The position numbers were made by a program, and so were the translations under genes. 64,000 nucleotides of DNA from Echinarachnius parma. Its lineage: Eukaryota; Echinodermata; Echinoidea; Clypeasteroida; Echinarachniidae. The notes beneath the pieces are model-generated. The model saw nothing but the letters and a program-made list of their open reading frames with translations, made no database searches and had not been told where the DNA came from. The stretch is from assembly GCA_037951105.1 (NCBI GenBank), contig JBAMJV010012437.1, positions 1 through 64,000 of the forward strand, in the 5' to 3' direction. Shown in pieces: positions 32,771-46,290 of the stretch. Position 1 is the stretch's first letter, and every line of letters starts with the position of its first letter.

Positions 32771-34498
32771 TAGTACTAGAAAAAGATAAGTAAGTACAAA
32801 ATAATAATAGTATTAACTTCTGCTAGTTCTGGCCAATTAACGAGTTAACATCTATGATCTATAATATGTTACTAAAATAGCTTGAGTTTGACATATTTTA
32901 ATATTATATTAATTATTATGACTTACAGTTACACAGAAAAGGATGGACACAGCACAGGACAGGTCCATGTCAGAGGCTACATCTATTTTCAGCAAGCTGG
33001 TGATGGTATTATTAACTATGATTGAAGTCTGTGTAATGCCGAAGCGAAGGCGAAGCGAAGTCTTATAGCTGCATAATATGCATGCATTATTACGTTGTTT
33101 GTTTACGTTAATATTTTGGCGTACGTGAAATTACCATAATTATGACCTAATTAATTACCATAAATTAGACTCAAGATCAGACTCGTATTGGTTGTTTATT
33201 GATCTTAATAATGTATCCCCAAGAAATGTATCACTATTGGCTTACAAAAATAATAACCCTCAATTATGTTTGATTTTTTTACTAAATATTTAGAAGACGG
33301 TAAATCTAGGTACTTTATAGACCGTGTGTTATCGATATTTGCAAACACAAGTATTCAATTCATATTCTAAATTAAGATCGAACTATAGTAGCCTACGTTA
33401 TGATAGTAATTCATTGATTTGACGTTCACTACTAAATCATTGTCGGCGGGGGAAGAGCTAGGGGGGGGGGGGGGGGCGGCTGGTGGCGGTCACTTGACAA
33501 ATGAACGAGGGTCAATTTGATAACATTATTAATGATACAATTTAAAAATATACCACAATCTACTACTTTAGAACTATACTACTTCTCCTTCTACTACTAG
33601 TAGGCTACTCTATTATAGTACTAATGGAAAGAAAAAATCTAACTTTTCAGTTATTTTTGTGGCTAGACTCTAGCATCACTTTGTTTAATTGCCTAATTGT
33701 TTTTTTATCTATCTTGTACGGTATATACGTTGGTTTATTTTTAGTTGGGATCGTCAACCCAAGCTGACTATAGACTCAAAACCGTCTTCGAATTAATTGG
33801 TTCATTAATCGTTTCCATTAATTCTAATCAATTATGAATTCATCGTATACATACTTCTGCTCTAACACTGCACTAACACCGAACTTGAAATCACCATTTC
33901 TTAAATCCCTAGGGGCTAGTGTTAGTGAATGGGAAATTTGTACGCAAATCCTTAACACCAGCCATGAAGCTCAGTTCAAGCAGACGACATTTCCATAAAA
34001 TTACAACACCAGCCACCGGAAGTTGCAAAATTCCAGAGGTCAACTCCTAACACTGCAAGAGTTCAAGTTCGGTGTTTAGGCCGGTGTTAGTGTTTATTAA
34101 ACACTAACACCAGCGTTAAACACCGAACTTGAAATCACTCAATGAGATCGATCGATATTCATTCACGCCTATACACGGTACTGGGCCCAGAATTGAATAG
34201 CTTACAGTGTTATAAGCCGTCTCGCTCGCGGTAAGCCCTAGCTCTGATCTCCAGGTCATTCATGCGTATACAGGCTACCGGGCCGGTTTATTATTTAGGA
34301 TATTAGCTAGTCTCGATCTAGTCATTCCCATTATTTCAATGCAAGCTTGTCGGATATCAACTGCGCATCGTGCCATAAAGTCTCGGATTTTTACTATTTA
34401 GTACAACGTTTTGATTTTCATGAGTAGTTTGTTTCACAAATTAGTTCTCAATTCGTTGGTAATAGCTTATCACTATCAATGTAACATCGTATCTCAAA

Positions 34499-35114
34499 AT
34501 GTCTCGTCATGGAACGAAGTCTCTGTTTAGCGTTGAAGATGCTCGAGAAGCGATCCTTGACTCGGACTCTGAAAATGAATTTGATAAAATGGACTTATCA
34601 AGCGAAGAAGAGTATTCGTCGGACGTAGAAAATGAACAATATGAAACCACGACGTTCGATGATTTCTTTGAATCGGAGAATACAGCAGAGTCCACGAATG
34701 GAAATACTCCTGTAAACCCCGCCAGCGCTCGTAACGATACCCTCGATCCAGACCGAACCGACCGGGGAGTTAGGGGGGACCAACATGCAGCCGAGCCCAT
34801 TGCGACCGCTTCCGTGCCGGGGGATAGCGGGAACAAGCGACGTCGAGTCGCAGCTGCAGAGCCAGTGGGGCGGACCTGGGAGGATAACCCATCTGACGGA
34901 CCTCAACACTTCGAGTTTACAGGCACCCCTGGTATCAGTCCTGATACAGGCCTGTCACCAACTTCAACTCCGCTGGACTGTTATCTCAAATTTGTGTCAA
35001 AGGAAACATTTGAGGAAGTTGCAGTTGAGACCAACAAATACGCGTCTTCGGTCCTGAGAGAATCCCCTCCATCGCCATCATCACCAGCCAAGAACTGGAC
35101 CAGAACTAGTGCAG
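34499..35114 (+). CDS. piggyBac transposase, exon 1 (acidic N-terminal region)
   Basis: The ATG at 34499 opens 205 codons ending at the donor AG/GTATGT; without splicing the frame stops at 35146. The N-terminus is rich in Asp/Glu/Ser (DSDSENEFDKMDLSSEEE), typical of piggyBac proteins, with a basic patch NKRRRV that could be a nuclear signal. The frame joins exon 2 exactly through a split Gly codon. Confidence 0.8.
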
Positions 35115-35453
35115 GTATGTACAGTCTAAGACTTGTATTTTCTTAATCCAGAAATAATATCAAAATTACCTTTACTGAACATACAATTGATATGTATTAT
35201 TTCTGTTTTTCTTCAGCATATGAATAAAAAAAGGGTTTCTATTATCTTATTTATTTTCAATTGTAATGTAAGAAGATTGTAAGACTAAGAAGATGTTCTG
35301 TAACTACATGTATGTGGCATAGTGTTGACAAAAGACCTTTTCAAATGTTAGTTTGATACTTATAGTGAAGTTTATGACTCGTGTCATTTTTACAACATGT
35401 ATGAAGAGTATGAAGTATTGAAGAATTGTTTTTTCTTTCTTTTTATTTTGCAG

Positions 35454-36775
35454 GAGAGCTCATCATCTTCTGGGCGTTATGCATGCTCATGGGAGTCGTC
35501 GGGAAACCTGCAATCCATCTCTACTGGTCTACCAGGAACATCCTTGCCACCCCTTTCTTCGGCCAGACTATGACGAGGGACCGCTTCACTCTTCTTCTCC
35601 GCTTCCTCCACTTCAATGATAACAACCAGGCCAAGCAGCGCAGTGACCCAAGCTACGACCCGCTCTTCAAACTCCGGCCATTTTATGACGCAGTAACGAC
35701 AGCGTTCCATAAAGTCTTCACACCATTTCGCTCCATCGCGATCGACGAGGCCCTCATCAAGTTCTATGGGCGCCTGAGCTTCAAGACATATAACCCCCGC
35801 AAGCCAGCAAAGTATGGCATGAAAGCGTATAAGATATGTGATCCGACTGGATATACGTGGAAATTTAGACTTTACACCGGTAAAGCTAAGGACACCATTG
35901 TTGGACTTGTGATGTCAATGATGACAGGACTTTTGGACAAAGGATACCGCCTTTTCATGGACAATTGGTACACAAGTCCTACACTTTTTGCAGAACTTTT
36001 CAAGCGGAGGACCCATGCTTGTGGAACTGTTAGAGCAAATAGACGTGAAATGCCTAAAAATCTGAAACCGGCTCAAAAGCTAACCCGTGGGATGTCCATC
36101 TTCAGACGATCTAAGGAACTGCTCGCCATGCTGTGGTTTGATAAACGTGATGTAACAATGCTGAGCACTCTCCATACCAACACCTTCAGTGATACACAGA
36201 AAAAACATCCTGTGACAGGGGAAAACATTCAAAAACCAGACGTTGTTCTCGATTATAACAAATACATGGGTGGAGTAGACTTGTCAGACTTTCTAACTAA
36301 CAAATACGCAGATATGAGAAAATCTCTCAAGTGGTATAAAAAACTCATATTTCATCTGAACGATTTGGCGGTGACGAATGCGTACATTGTGTACTGCCAT
36401 GTATCAGACAGGAATGTAGACCATTTAAACTTTGTCATAGACCTCATCGAGCAGATGATTGCCTTTGGCAACCAGCTTGCGCAGGACCGACCGCGACCAG
36501 TCCGATCTGGGAGGAGATGCAATAAGGAAAACGTACTAAGGCTGGAATTTTCAGAATCTCAACATTGGCCCATGCATGTCCCTCCTACAGCAAATAAGCC
36601 AGACGCAACTCGACCATGTGTTGCGTGCAAGCCTAAGCCGCTAGGAAAACGGAAGCAAAAAGGAGATCAAACATCACGCCCTGAATCAAGATTTATGTGC
36701 AGAAAGTGTGAAGTCCCTCTCCACATCCTTTGCTTTGAACGATACCACACCAAAGCAAATTATCGCTCAGGATAG
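35454..36775 (+). CDS. piggyBac transposase, exon 2 (DDD catalytic domain and Cys-rich C-terminus)
   Basis: The acceptor ttttattttgcag follows a strong pyrimidine tract. Joined to exon 1 the product is about 645 residues, normal for the family. Catalytic aspartates are visible in AIDEAL (about 303), FMDNWYTS (about 375) and GGVDLSD (about 481). The tail has a RING-like cysteine pattern (CVACK, CRKCEVPLHILCF, YH) that binds the element ends in piggyBac. No stop or frameshift was seen, so the enzyme may be functional. The intron of 339 bp lies outside conserved blocks. Confidence 0.88.
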
Positions 36776-38095
36776 TACAGAACTTGATGATCTTAATCCT
36801 TGTTGTTAGGCTACATGTAATCATCAGTTACCAAAGACACATGAAACATAAATACATTGAATAATTTGGAATAACAAAATGGGTTAATTATTCTGTATAG
36901 ATCTGCTTTCATTTGATGCATCGTATTTAATTCATGTTTTCATATCTATGCCATTGTTGCCATAACATTATTTCACTAATTGTATGTATAGATGATCAAA
37001 TTGATTTATTTGTGGATACACGATCTTTCCTTATTTATTACAATGATTGAGTTTATTTGTATAATGTGTCTCTTCACTCACATACATACCGTGAAGCGAC
37101 TTTATAAGAACACTTACTGATTATTACATTGAGGTGAAAGAATGGAATATTTCTTTATGGACATTTGATATTCCCAGCATGTATCTGCTCGTAAGGTTAC
37201 AAATGACCTTATAAGAACGCTAAATGTTTTATTACTTTGTGATGAAATAATTCAATTTTCCTTGATGGACATGTGATTTTTCCAGCATGTATCTGCTCAT
37301 GATGAGGAGCCGCTACGAGTGACTTTATAAGAACACTTGTTTATTACGTTGAGGTGAAAGAATTCAATATCTATTTATGGACATGTGATATTTCCAGCGT
37401 GTATCTGCATCTCATGGATCTACATGTACGAGTGACTTATTGTTATTACCTTGACATGAAAATATTTCTTCTGACATGAGATATTCCCAGCATGTGATAT
37501 GTAAATGTATGAAATGTTTTGTGTAAATCTTATGACGGATCAACAAGTGACATTGAACACTTCAGATTAGTACAGTATTGACATGTTCTTCATGAATTGA
37601 TTTTTTCTAAATTGTAATAATTTATTCATGACCATTGCAAGAAATATGTATCAAGACTTGCCTTTTGCAATATTTTGATGTACATAATTTGAATTTGAAA
37701 ATGTAATTACTTGATATTTCATATGCAAAAATACATACTACATATCTTTGAATTAATTATGTAGATCTTGTATCAACATGAGCATGGAATATACTGAAGT
37801 ACTCAAGTGAACTATACTCACAGCATGGACATAAATATCAGGAGGATGATATATTGTTTGATAAGAATTATTTGTCATCATAATAAATGCACAAAAATGA
37901 AATGTAATGTGCAATCATCATGGAGTTTGAATATGTAGTAGTATGCATCTTTCATAATATATTGGGTGTCACCTAGTAATGACATCGAAAAGTTGAGTAA
38001 ATTCATGGAATAAAGTGATGTGTTTTTGTATGATTACATAACTAAATGGAATGTTCTCTGCTTAAATTTGTGCTTACACTGATTGGATAAGTTGC
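36776..38095. other. piggyBac 3' non-coding region with short tandem-like motifs
   Basis: The motif acatgtgatatttccagcatgtatctgc recurs with variation at about 37163, 37268, 37380 and 37473, spaced about 105 bp, each followed by a gtgactt...aagaacactt-like segment. No gene. Confidence 0.5.
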
Positions 38096-39370
38096 AATGA
38101 TGTCGGTAACTGGTTCATCACTGATGATGATAATGATGATGATGAAGGTGATACTGATAATGATGATGACGATTGATGATGATAATGATATCGATGGCGA
38201 TAATGCTGATGATAGTAATGAAAATGATGCTGATGAAGATGATGACGAGTATGATAATGATGATGACGATAATGATGAGGATTATGATACTGATGATGAC
38301 GATGATGATGATAATGATAAAATGATGAAAATGATGATGATCGTGTCGATGATGATGATGATGATAAGAATGAAATTCACGATGATGATACTGATGAAGA
38401 TGATGACGAGTGTGATAATGATGACGAGTATGATAATGATGACGATTATGATACTGATGATGACGATAATGATGCTGATACTGATGCTGATAATGATGAT
38501 GACGATGATGATAATGATAAAATGATGAAAATGATGATGATCGTGTCGATGATGATGATGATAAGAATGAAATTCACGATGATGATACTGATGAAGATGA
38601 TGACGAGTGTGATAATGATGACGAGTATGATAATGATGACGATTATGATACTGATGACGATAATGATGCTGATACTGATGATAATGATGCTGATAATGAT
38701 GACGATGATGATGATAATGATAAAATGATGAAAATGATGATGATCGTGTCGATGATGCTGATGAAGATGATGATGATAAGAATGAAATTCACGATGATGA
38801 TACTGATGAAGATGATGACGAGTGTGATAATGATGACGAGTATGATAATGACGATTATGATACTGATGATGACGATAATGATGCTGATACTGATGATAAT
38901 GATGCTGATAATGATGATGACGATGATGATGATGATAATGATAAAATGATGAAAATGATGATGATCGTGTCGATGATGCTGATGAAGATGATGATGATAA
39001 GAATGAAATTCACGATGATGATACTGATGAAGATGATGACGAGTGTGATAATGATGACGAGTATGATAATGACGATTATGATACTGATGATGACGATAAT
39101 GATGCTGATAATGATGATGACGATGGTGATGATGATAATGATAAAATGATGAAAATGATGATGATCGTGTCGATGATGCTGATGAAGATGATAAGAATGA
39201 AATTCACGATGATGATACTGATGATAATGATGATCGTGTCGATGATGCTGATGAATGAAATTAACGATGATTATACTGATGAAGATGATGACGATTATGA
39301 TAATGATGACGATGATGATAATGATATCGATGATGATGATGGTAATGATGATAATGATGATGAACTAAAA
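38096..39370 (+). repeat. GAT/GATAAT array with about 200-bp higher-order period
   Basis: Dominated by GATGAT/GATAAT trinucleotide-based words. The block beginning aaaatgatgaaaatgatgatg recurs at 38318, 38519, 38722, 38943 and 39143, each time followed by gatcgtgtcgatgatg and aagaatgaaattcacgatg. Poly-Met/Asp open frames over it are artefacts. Confidence 0.9.
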
Positions 39371-39429
39371 CATATAAAAGAATACTGTCCTTTTTTAAAT
39401 ACATGCTTTTGCAAGCAAAACATATTCAT

Positions 39430-40121
39430 TTTATTTCAATCGTTCTAATATGCCTTGACAAAAACTCGCCATGATTATAAACATATATTGTGTGTGTTTA
39501 TATACGCTTATGACACATTATCATCGCTTTAGTTTGGGAATCTTTTGCGACGCAATCATTGCATTATTTTCGTTGAGCTACAAATGAAATTTCATGTATC
39601 TTTAGAACTATGAAAAATATTCTACCCACAACTAATAAACAACTAACTGTTTAATCCTTTCTTTCTCAAGAAAAAATATTCAAAGCACCGCATAATATGC
39701 GGTACTTTGATTAGCGCTATATTTGAGTTTTGTTTGATTTGTTTGAGTATTGATTTCTGCGGAACACTTTCATTTCCTATAAACAATACGCGCGTAATCT
39801 GAAAGTGCGCAATGCGTCCACGGTCTATTGAAATACAACAACTCTCACTTCTTTTATCTTTTATAATGGAGACCGTCAGGCCATCCATATATTTAATCAC
39901 AAAGGAAAGCATCACTAGGGTTTACGCGAACAATTACACTAGAACTTGCACTTCCTGTGCACAATACATGGGCACTCAAAGTGGGCCACGCCTTATCGGT
40001 CTATTGAAAAATGACATCTCGATCCTCTCTTATCTTTGTCAATAGAGACCGCGCGTCACACCATCCATTCAAAATTTATCACAAAGGAGCGCATCAGTAG
40101 GCATCAGTAAAGATTAGGTTA
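39430..40121 (+). repeat. 692-bp direct repeat, copy 1
   Basis: Almost identical to 41056-41747. It contains an internal diverged tandem duplication of about 130 bp beginning at ggtctattgaaa (two blocks, each with a complement such as caatagagacc). The two copies together with their adjoining GAT arrays indicate a tandem duplication of about 1.6 kb. Confidence 0.85.
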
Positions 40122-40280
40122 TCAGCCCAACGATTAGCTTGGTGCACCTATAGGGTTGCCCGCCGCTAGTATGCTCCCCGAGGAGTTGAGAATGTGTACA
40201 AGATAATTGTGCGGGTCTGGCTGTACCATATGACCAGGGGTAATAATAATTAGAGGCTGTTCTGCTATATAATAGCTAAA

Positions 40281-40355
<75 letters not shown>
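40281..40355 (+). repeat. (ATT)n microsatellite
   Basis: About 24 uninterrupted ATT units. Confidence 0.95.
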
Positions 40356-40494
40356 GCTATACACCACTGATTTCATAAATATTTTGTATGATTGTACTTA
40401 TATTTTTATTTATATAAAAAGTTGATTGATTAGTTATATGATTCAAAACAACCTGAAACAAATGTAAATTAAACTTCCGCAAATTTGTAAAATT

Positions 40495-41055
40495 ATGAGT
40501 GACGATGATGCTGATGAAGATGATGGTAATGATGATGATGATGATGATGATAATGATGATAAAAATGAAATTGACGATGATGATACTGATTAAGATGATG
40601 ACGATTATGATAATGATGATGACGATTGTAATAATGATAATGATGATGATGATGATAATGATGATAACGATGATGATGATGATAATGATATCGATGATGA
40701 TGATGGTAATGATGATAATGTTATCGATGGTGATAATGATAATGACCATGATCTTAGTGATGGTGATGATGATGATGGTAATGATGATAATGATGATAAG
40801 AATTAAATTGACGATGATGATGCTGATGAAGATGATGACGATTATGATAATGATGATGACGATTATAATAATGATAATGATGATGATGATGATAATGATG
40901 ATAACGATGATGATGATGATAATGATATCGATGATGATGATGGTATAATGATGATAATGTTATCGCTGATGATAATGACCATGATCTTAGTGATGGTGAT
41001 GATGATGATGATAAGAATGAAATTGACTATGAGGATGCTGATGAAGATGATGAAA
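40495..41055 (+). repeat. GAT/GATAAT array, second
   Basis: Same composition as 38096-39370, with a roughly 275-bp repeat: gatgaagatgatgacgattatg ... gatcttagtgatggtg occurs twice. Confidence 0.88.
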
Positions 41056-41747
41056 TTTATTCCAATCGTTCTAATATGCCTTGACAAAAACTTGCCATGA
41101 TTATAAACATATTTTGTGTGTTTATATACGCTTATGACACGTTATCAACGCTTTAGTTTGGGAATCTTTTGTGACGCAATCATTGCATTATTTCCGTTGA
41201 GCTACAAATGAAATTGCATGTATCCTGAGGACTATGAAAAATATTCCACCCACAACTAATGAACAACTAACTGTTTAATCCTTTCTTTTCAAGAAAAAAT
41301 TCAAAGCACCGCATAATATGCGGTACTTTGATTAGCGCTATATTTGAGTTTTGTTTGATTTGTTTGAGTATTGATTTCTGCGGAACACTTTCATTTCCTA
41401 TAAACAATACGCGCGTAATCTGAAAGTGTGCCATGCGTCCACGGTCTATTGAAATACAACAACTCTCACTTCTTTTATCTTTTATAATGGAGACCGTCAG
41501 GCCATCCATATATTTAATCACAAAGGAAAGCATCACTAGGGTTTACGCGAACAATTAGGCTACACTATAACTTGCACTTCCTGTGCACAATACATGCGCA
41601 CTCAAAGTGGGCCACGCCTTATCGGTCTATTGAAAAATGACATCTCGATCCTCTCTTATCTTTGACAATAGAGACCGCGCGTCACACCATCCATTCAAAA
41701 TGTATCACAAAGGAGCGCATCAGTAGGCACCAGTAAAGATTAGGTTA
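41056..41747 (+). repeat. 692-bp direct repeat, copy 2
   Basis: Matches 39430-40121 with only scattered substitutions and small indels. Confidence 0.85.
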
Positions 41748-41951
41748 AACAAATATTTGTAAAATTATAAATAAATACATGAATAATATATATACAGATA
41801 TATATATATATATTCCTTCAAAACTAATTAATAACTATTTAATCCTTTCTTGAATTGAATAAAGACTTTACCAATGAATTATAGAGTCCAAATTTATTTT
41901 ATTGACTTTTTTATATAATATATATTTCATAGATTTTTTCATAGATTATGT

Positions 41952-42110
<159 letters not shown>

Positions 42111-43872
42111 TAGATTGGTTTATAGAACATATTTGTTTTGCATTTTGGGGCATCAACAAAATACCGCAGCATCTGAGAAATATGTTCCCTATATATTATC
42201 ATAATGTTATCATTATATGGAGCGAACAATAGACAGTTCGAAGATCAATTCGTAAGATTCCTGTGTGATAAATTATGAAGTCATATATGCCCGTCAAACC
42301 CATTTTTCACTGCGAAAAACCTTTTCCCTAAAATAGTCAACCCACCCAGAGCCCCGCACAAATTATAATGAACACAGTCATGTATTATTCAAAATATTAA
42401 TTAATTCGTGTACTCATACATTCGTTCGTTCATTAGTTGATTATCTTATATTAGTTTATATTTGTAAACAAATATCCATAATTATATCATCTATCTTGTT
42501 ATTCATCCATTCATTCATTTTACGATCAGATTTACATCGTAGCTATAATTATGATTGTTCTTTTACCGAACTGCCACGATGTACCGCTCTGACATAAAAC
42601 ATTTGTATACTGCTAACAAAAATACTGTAATGCTAAAGCAGAGGCTGAGATTATTAGTAAACAAAAAAATTAGGCCTATAACTCAGTCTACATGTATGTT
42701 ATACGATTCTACTCAAGTTTATTTACGATTGTATTTGTTCATCGTATATTGAAACAATTATCTTTACATATAAGATACATTATTATGAATTAGATTTAAA
42801 ATAATTATGAATTCACGTTGAAAATATGTAACAGTTTGTACATTTATCCTTATTGTTTTATTTTCAAGGAAAATTGATGAAATGATGCAAGAATATAAAA
42901 TCAGCGGGTTCCGTTGTTGACCTATCAGGAACGCAATCGCTCATGCGAGATTGTGATGTTTGGAGCCACGGTAGAGCATAAAAAGCCGAGTGTCTACATT
43001 CGATATTATCATTTGACAAAGTATTGCAGTAGCATACGAAACGTCGTGATCGTTTAGATTCCTAGTTTTACATTGCGAGACAAGCGAATATCATTAGCGA
43101 TATTATTTCCGATATGATATTTATGTTTACCAATAAATAAACAGAAACAAACGTATCTGCATCCACACACACAAACCACTCTCACACATAATATAGGAGC
43201 ACTGCAAAAAGGTATTTTAGTATCACGGATCGGGATATCGCCGATACAAAATGTACCTGAAAAAAAGGCTAGAAGGATATAGTCATCAATTCGTAATGGT
43301 AATCATTTTGGATCTACTCAATACTAACTGTATCTTATATTAGTTTTGAGGCCGTTTTAGCGGTTCAGTTATTGTGTGATTGTTGTTTGTTTTGTTTTAT
43401 TCGAGGTGGAGAGAATGTTAGGTAACGACATGTCTCTGTAATCATTTCAGAAACAAACGGAAAGCCTTTCGATACACATCTGCCATGCTGATTTGACAGG
43501 CAGTAGCTAGCTGTGCATGCCGAGCGAGCAGCCAGCGCCACACAGCCACCAGGCCGGACAGCGCAGGCGGGCAATCCGCTGCGATCGAGGCCAGGCTACT
43601 CAGTGGCTGCGTGGCGTGGGGAGCGGAGAGAGCTCCGTATAATTTGCCTCTGTTCATGCTGATGTCAAAACAAGGAATGAATTGCGCATGCGCGAAAGAC
43701 GTCACCAGCTGCATGCACTGATGAATAGTGCGTTCGCTAATTCGGTCTTGGCTCGCACACGCGGCCACATGCAGACCGCTGGGCTTTTGTTGGGGGCTTC
43801 GGTTTCTCGCACAGTGAAAAGAATCTCGTTTTCAGGGTAGGAAATGGTGCTTATATAGTCGTAGTAAACGGG
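42111..43872. other. piggyBac right part, no gene recognised
   Basis: AT-rich to 43360, then a GC-richer stretch at 43480-43800. It ends with the right TIR at 43860-43872. An alternative reading is that 42.1-43.9 kb includes further unrecognised repeats. Confidence 0.4.
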
Positions 43873-43876
43873 TTAA

Positions 43877-44576
43877 CAGGCCCATATAAAAGAATTGACT
43901 ATTTATCGATAGCCACACATCTGATGCAGCCAACCCGCCCAAAATGATCACCAAAAGTAATCCCTCACAATATTACGGAACCTGCTTATAGGGGTCACCT
44001 GTCTACAGTAATTTATGGGATAGACTTTCATATATAAGGATCCCTTCCTTCCTGCCTATTCAAAACATTCTGTCATATATTTAACCATTGTTATTTTCTT
44101 TATCATAGTTTGTCGTGCTACCTTATTTTGTATTTGTATATTTCAAACGTAGCAAAAGTATAGTTAGTGCAATGCACCATGGTTATAGTGCTTAACTAAA
44201 TAAATAGGAGCAATTATATATAATTTATATATAATTCAGTACTTTGTTGAATGATTCCTTCTTGAAGTAATCACTTCATATTTTAACCTGAAAAGTGGGC
44301 ACATGTGTTGTTTGTGCTCACGAAACTGTTGAATAAAAGTTGAACTTGAACTTTTCTTAAACTGTTTTTCTTGTTCCCTTTGACGGTCGCTATACAATAC
44401 TATGAATATGTTTTTCCTCGCTTTTGGGTGTAAATGCCATGTATAATGATGGAAGTCCCTGCAATTTGGGTGCAACTCTTATGAGGGGCAATTTCATTAT
44501 TAATAAGTCAGCTTAGTGTATGGATCAGCTGAAAGATGCACATCAATTCTCTACATAAAGTGATATACAGGTTTGA
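43877..44576. other. Intron sequence right of piggyBac, nothing recognised
   Basis: AT-rich. The last part (44550-44600) resembles units of the 46290-46771 tandem array (cataaagtgatatacagg). Confidence 0.4.
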
Positions 44577-46290
44577 CTGTACTTACAGAAGGCCATAGAG
44601 TGGTGAAGTGTGATGTCATAAATATATTTTTTAGAATTTTCAAATTTAATTTTCATTTTCAGGAAGAGTATAAAAAATAATGTCTAAATACCGAAAATCA
44701 ATTGAATATGTTAATTATTGGCTGAGATATGGCCATCCCAATGAATTTGTTTGGCAATAGGCACTCCGTGTTAGACCCCGTTTACAGTGAGCAAAAGGCC
44801 AGGCCAGGCCGCGGCCAGGCCGCGGCCTGGCCCCGCACTGTAAACGCACCGGGGCCAATTGCGCGGCCAATTGCGAGGCCAAACTGGCCGCGCATTTGGA
44901 CCAGCTCTGGAGGTAGTCTCGGCCTCGGCCTGGCCCGGCCTTTTCTCACTGTAAACGCACCGGGGCCAATTGCGCGGCCAATTGCGGGGCCAACTGTTAC
45001 CCCGGAAGTGAAAGGATCATTACGTCATAGGATAATGACGCCGTACCATAACAATCGAACCCACGCTTTCATGGTATTTTCTTCTCAAATCGCCATCTCC
45101 TCATCCTCCTGTCATTGTCACGATTTTGCACTCGAAGTCGACGAAGTCGATCTTCCTCGTCCATATTCTCGTTTTGTAGGGTAGAACAAAGATTAAAGGG
45201 AAAGTTGAGTTTTGGTAGAGAGGGCGCTAGACTACTTAATTGGTTTGTGAGGTAATGTAAAATTTGAAAGAGCATAATATTTAAACAATAAAATCATCTT
45301 TGTTTGATCAAAATCGGTTCAGAAACGGCTGAAATATCCATAAATATAACAATTTGTAATAAACCCGGGGCCTCGGGTTTATTAGAGAATTTTGAACCAG
45401 CCGTTAAAAATTCAAAAAAATGCTTCCTCTTTTCAAAAAAGTTACAAAATAGGTATTTAAATAGTTGTTGGTTATTTCTCTATCTAATCACTATTTCAAC
45501 AAAGCATCACATGCACAATATTTTATTCAAAATGGTTGAAACCGATGAGTGTTTAGAGAGCGCCCTCTTACGTTTTAACGGCTCTTTTTTAATGATAACA
45601 TGATCTTTACTACGTCATTTGTAATTTTGTGTTCCTTTCTAGTTATAACTATTAGTTTGTAATGTAATGATGCAGGTTTTGGTTACTAAAATTCAGTTTC
45701 ACTAAAACTGTACTCTCCTTACCAGAACTCAACTATCCCTTTAATCAATTATTATATTAGGTACGGGCAGCTGTGATATTCGAAAGTTCGCCGTGCATTT
45801 AACATGCATAAACATAGGGAATTGGGGAAAAGATTCATTGGAAATATCCCGCGCGCGCGCGCGACTGGATCTACACTGTGACCCCCGGCGCGCCCCCCAA
45901 AATAATCGTTTGTTTACATGCAGAGCGCCACTACGACAAAATATTGGAAGGTTACAATGTAGGCCGCGGCCTGGCCTCGCACTGTAAACGCACAAAATTG
46001 CGGGGCCAACTCGGCCGCGGCCTGGCCCGGGCCTGGCCCGGCCCTGCCTTTTTCTCACTGTAAACGGGGTCTTAGAGTGCTCTGGTTCATAACTTTATGA
46101 ACCAGTGCACTATAACACTGATTGCCCATTCAAGTAAAAATTAATTTGGATGGGCATATCTCAGCCAATACTTAACATATTCAATTGATTTTCGGTATTT
46201 AGACATTATTTTGTATGCTCTTTCTGAAAATGGAATTCAAATTTGAAAATTCTAAAAAACAGTTTTTATGACGTCATGGCTTCTGTACTA
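44577..46290. mobile_element. Palindromic element split by an inserted MITE
   Basis: 44577-44745 and 46133-46290 are inverted copies (taccgaaaatcaattgaatatg on the left, catattcaattgattttcgg on the right). Between them lies the MITE 44774-46071. Confidence 0.7.
44774..46071. mobile_element. GC-rich-ended MITE with TTA target duplication
   Basis: Ends GACCCCGTTTACAGTGAG and its complement, flanked by TTA on both sides (44771-44773, 46072-46074). The termini carry dense ggccgcggcc-type repeats, and the unit ctcactgtaaacgcaccgg recurs internally at about 44945. The TTA duplication fits PIF/Harbinger-like elements (inference). The interior 45001-45780 is AT-rich with no gene. Confidence 0.75.

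Larger units (their letters stand above)
31221..34141. mobile_element. Foldback MITE family (TGAGTGATTTCAAGTTCGG ends)
   Basis: TGAGTGATTTCAAGTTCGG begins at 31221 and its complement ends at 34141. Additional inverted copies of gtgttagtg/cactaacac and the same terminus occur at 33855-33895 and 34048-34141, the latter a nearly perfect hairpin of about 72 bp. It may be one 2.9-kb element or several short ones. Confidence 0.5.

Noticed and set aside
34507-34909. Antisense open frames across the piggyBac N-terminus
   Set aside because: Shadows of the sense transposase, no domain content.
38097-41087. Met/Asp- and Ile-rich open frames
   Set aside because: Translations of GAT/ATG microsatellite arrays.
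43035-43065. Hammerhead-like core gaaacgtc
   Set aside because: No CTGATGA box or paired stems within range; chance or transposon motif only.
44729-46063. Arg/Pro-rich open frames
   Set aside because: Read-through of the GGCC-rich ends of a MITE.
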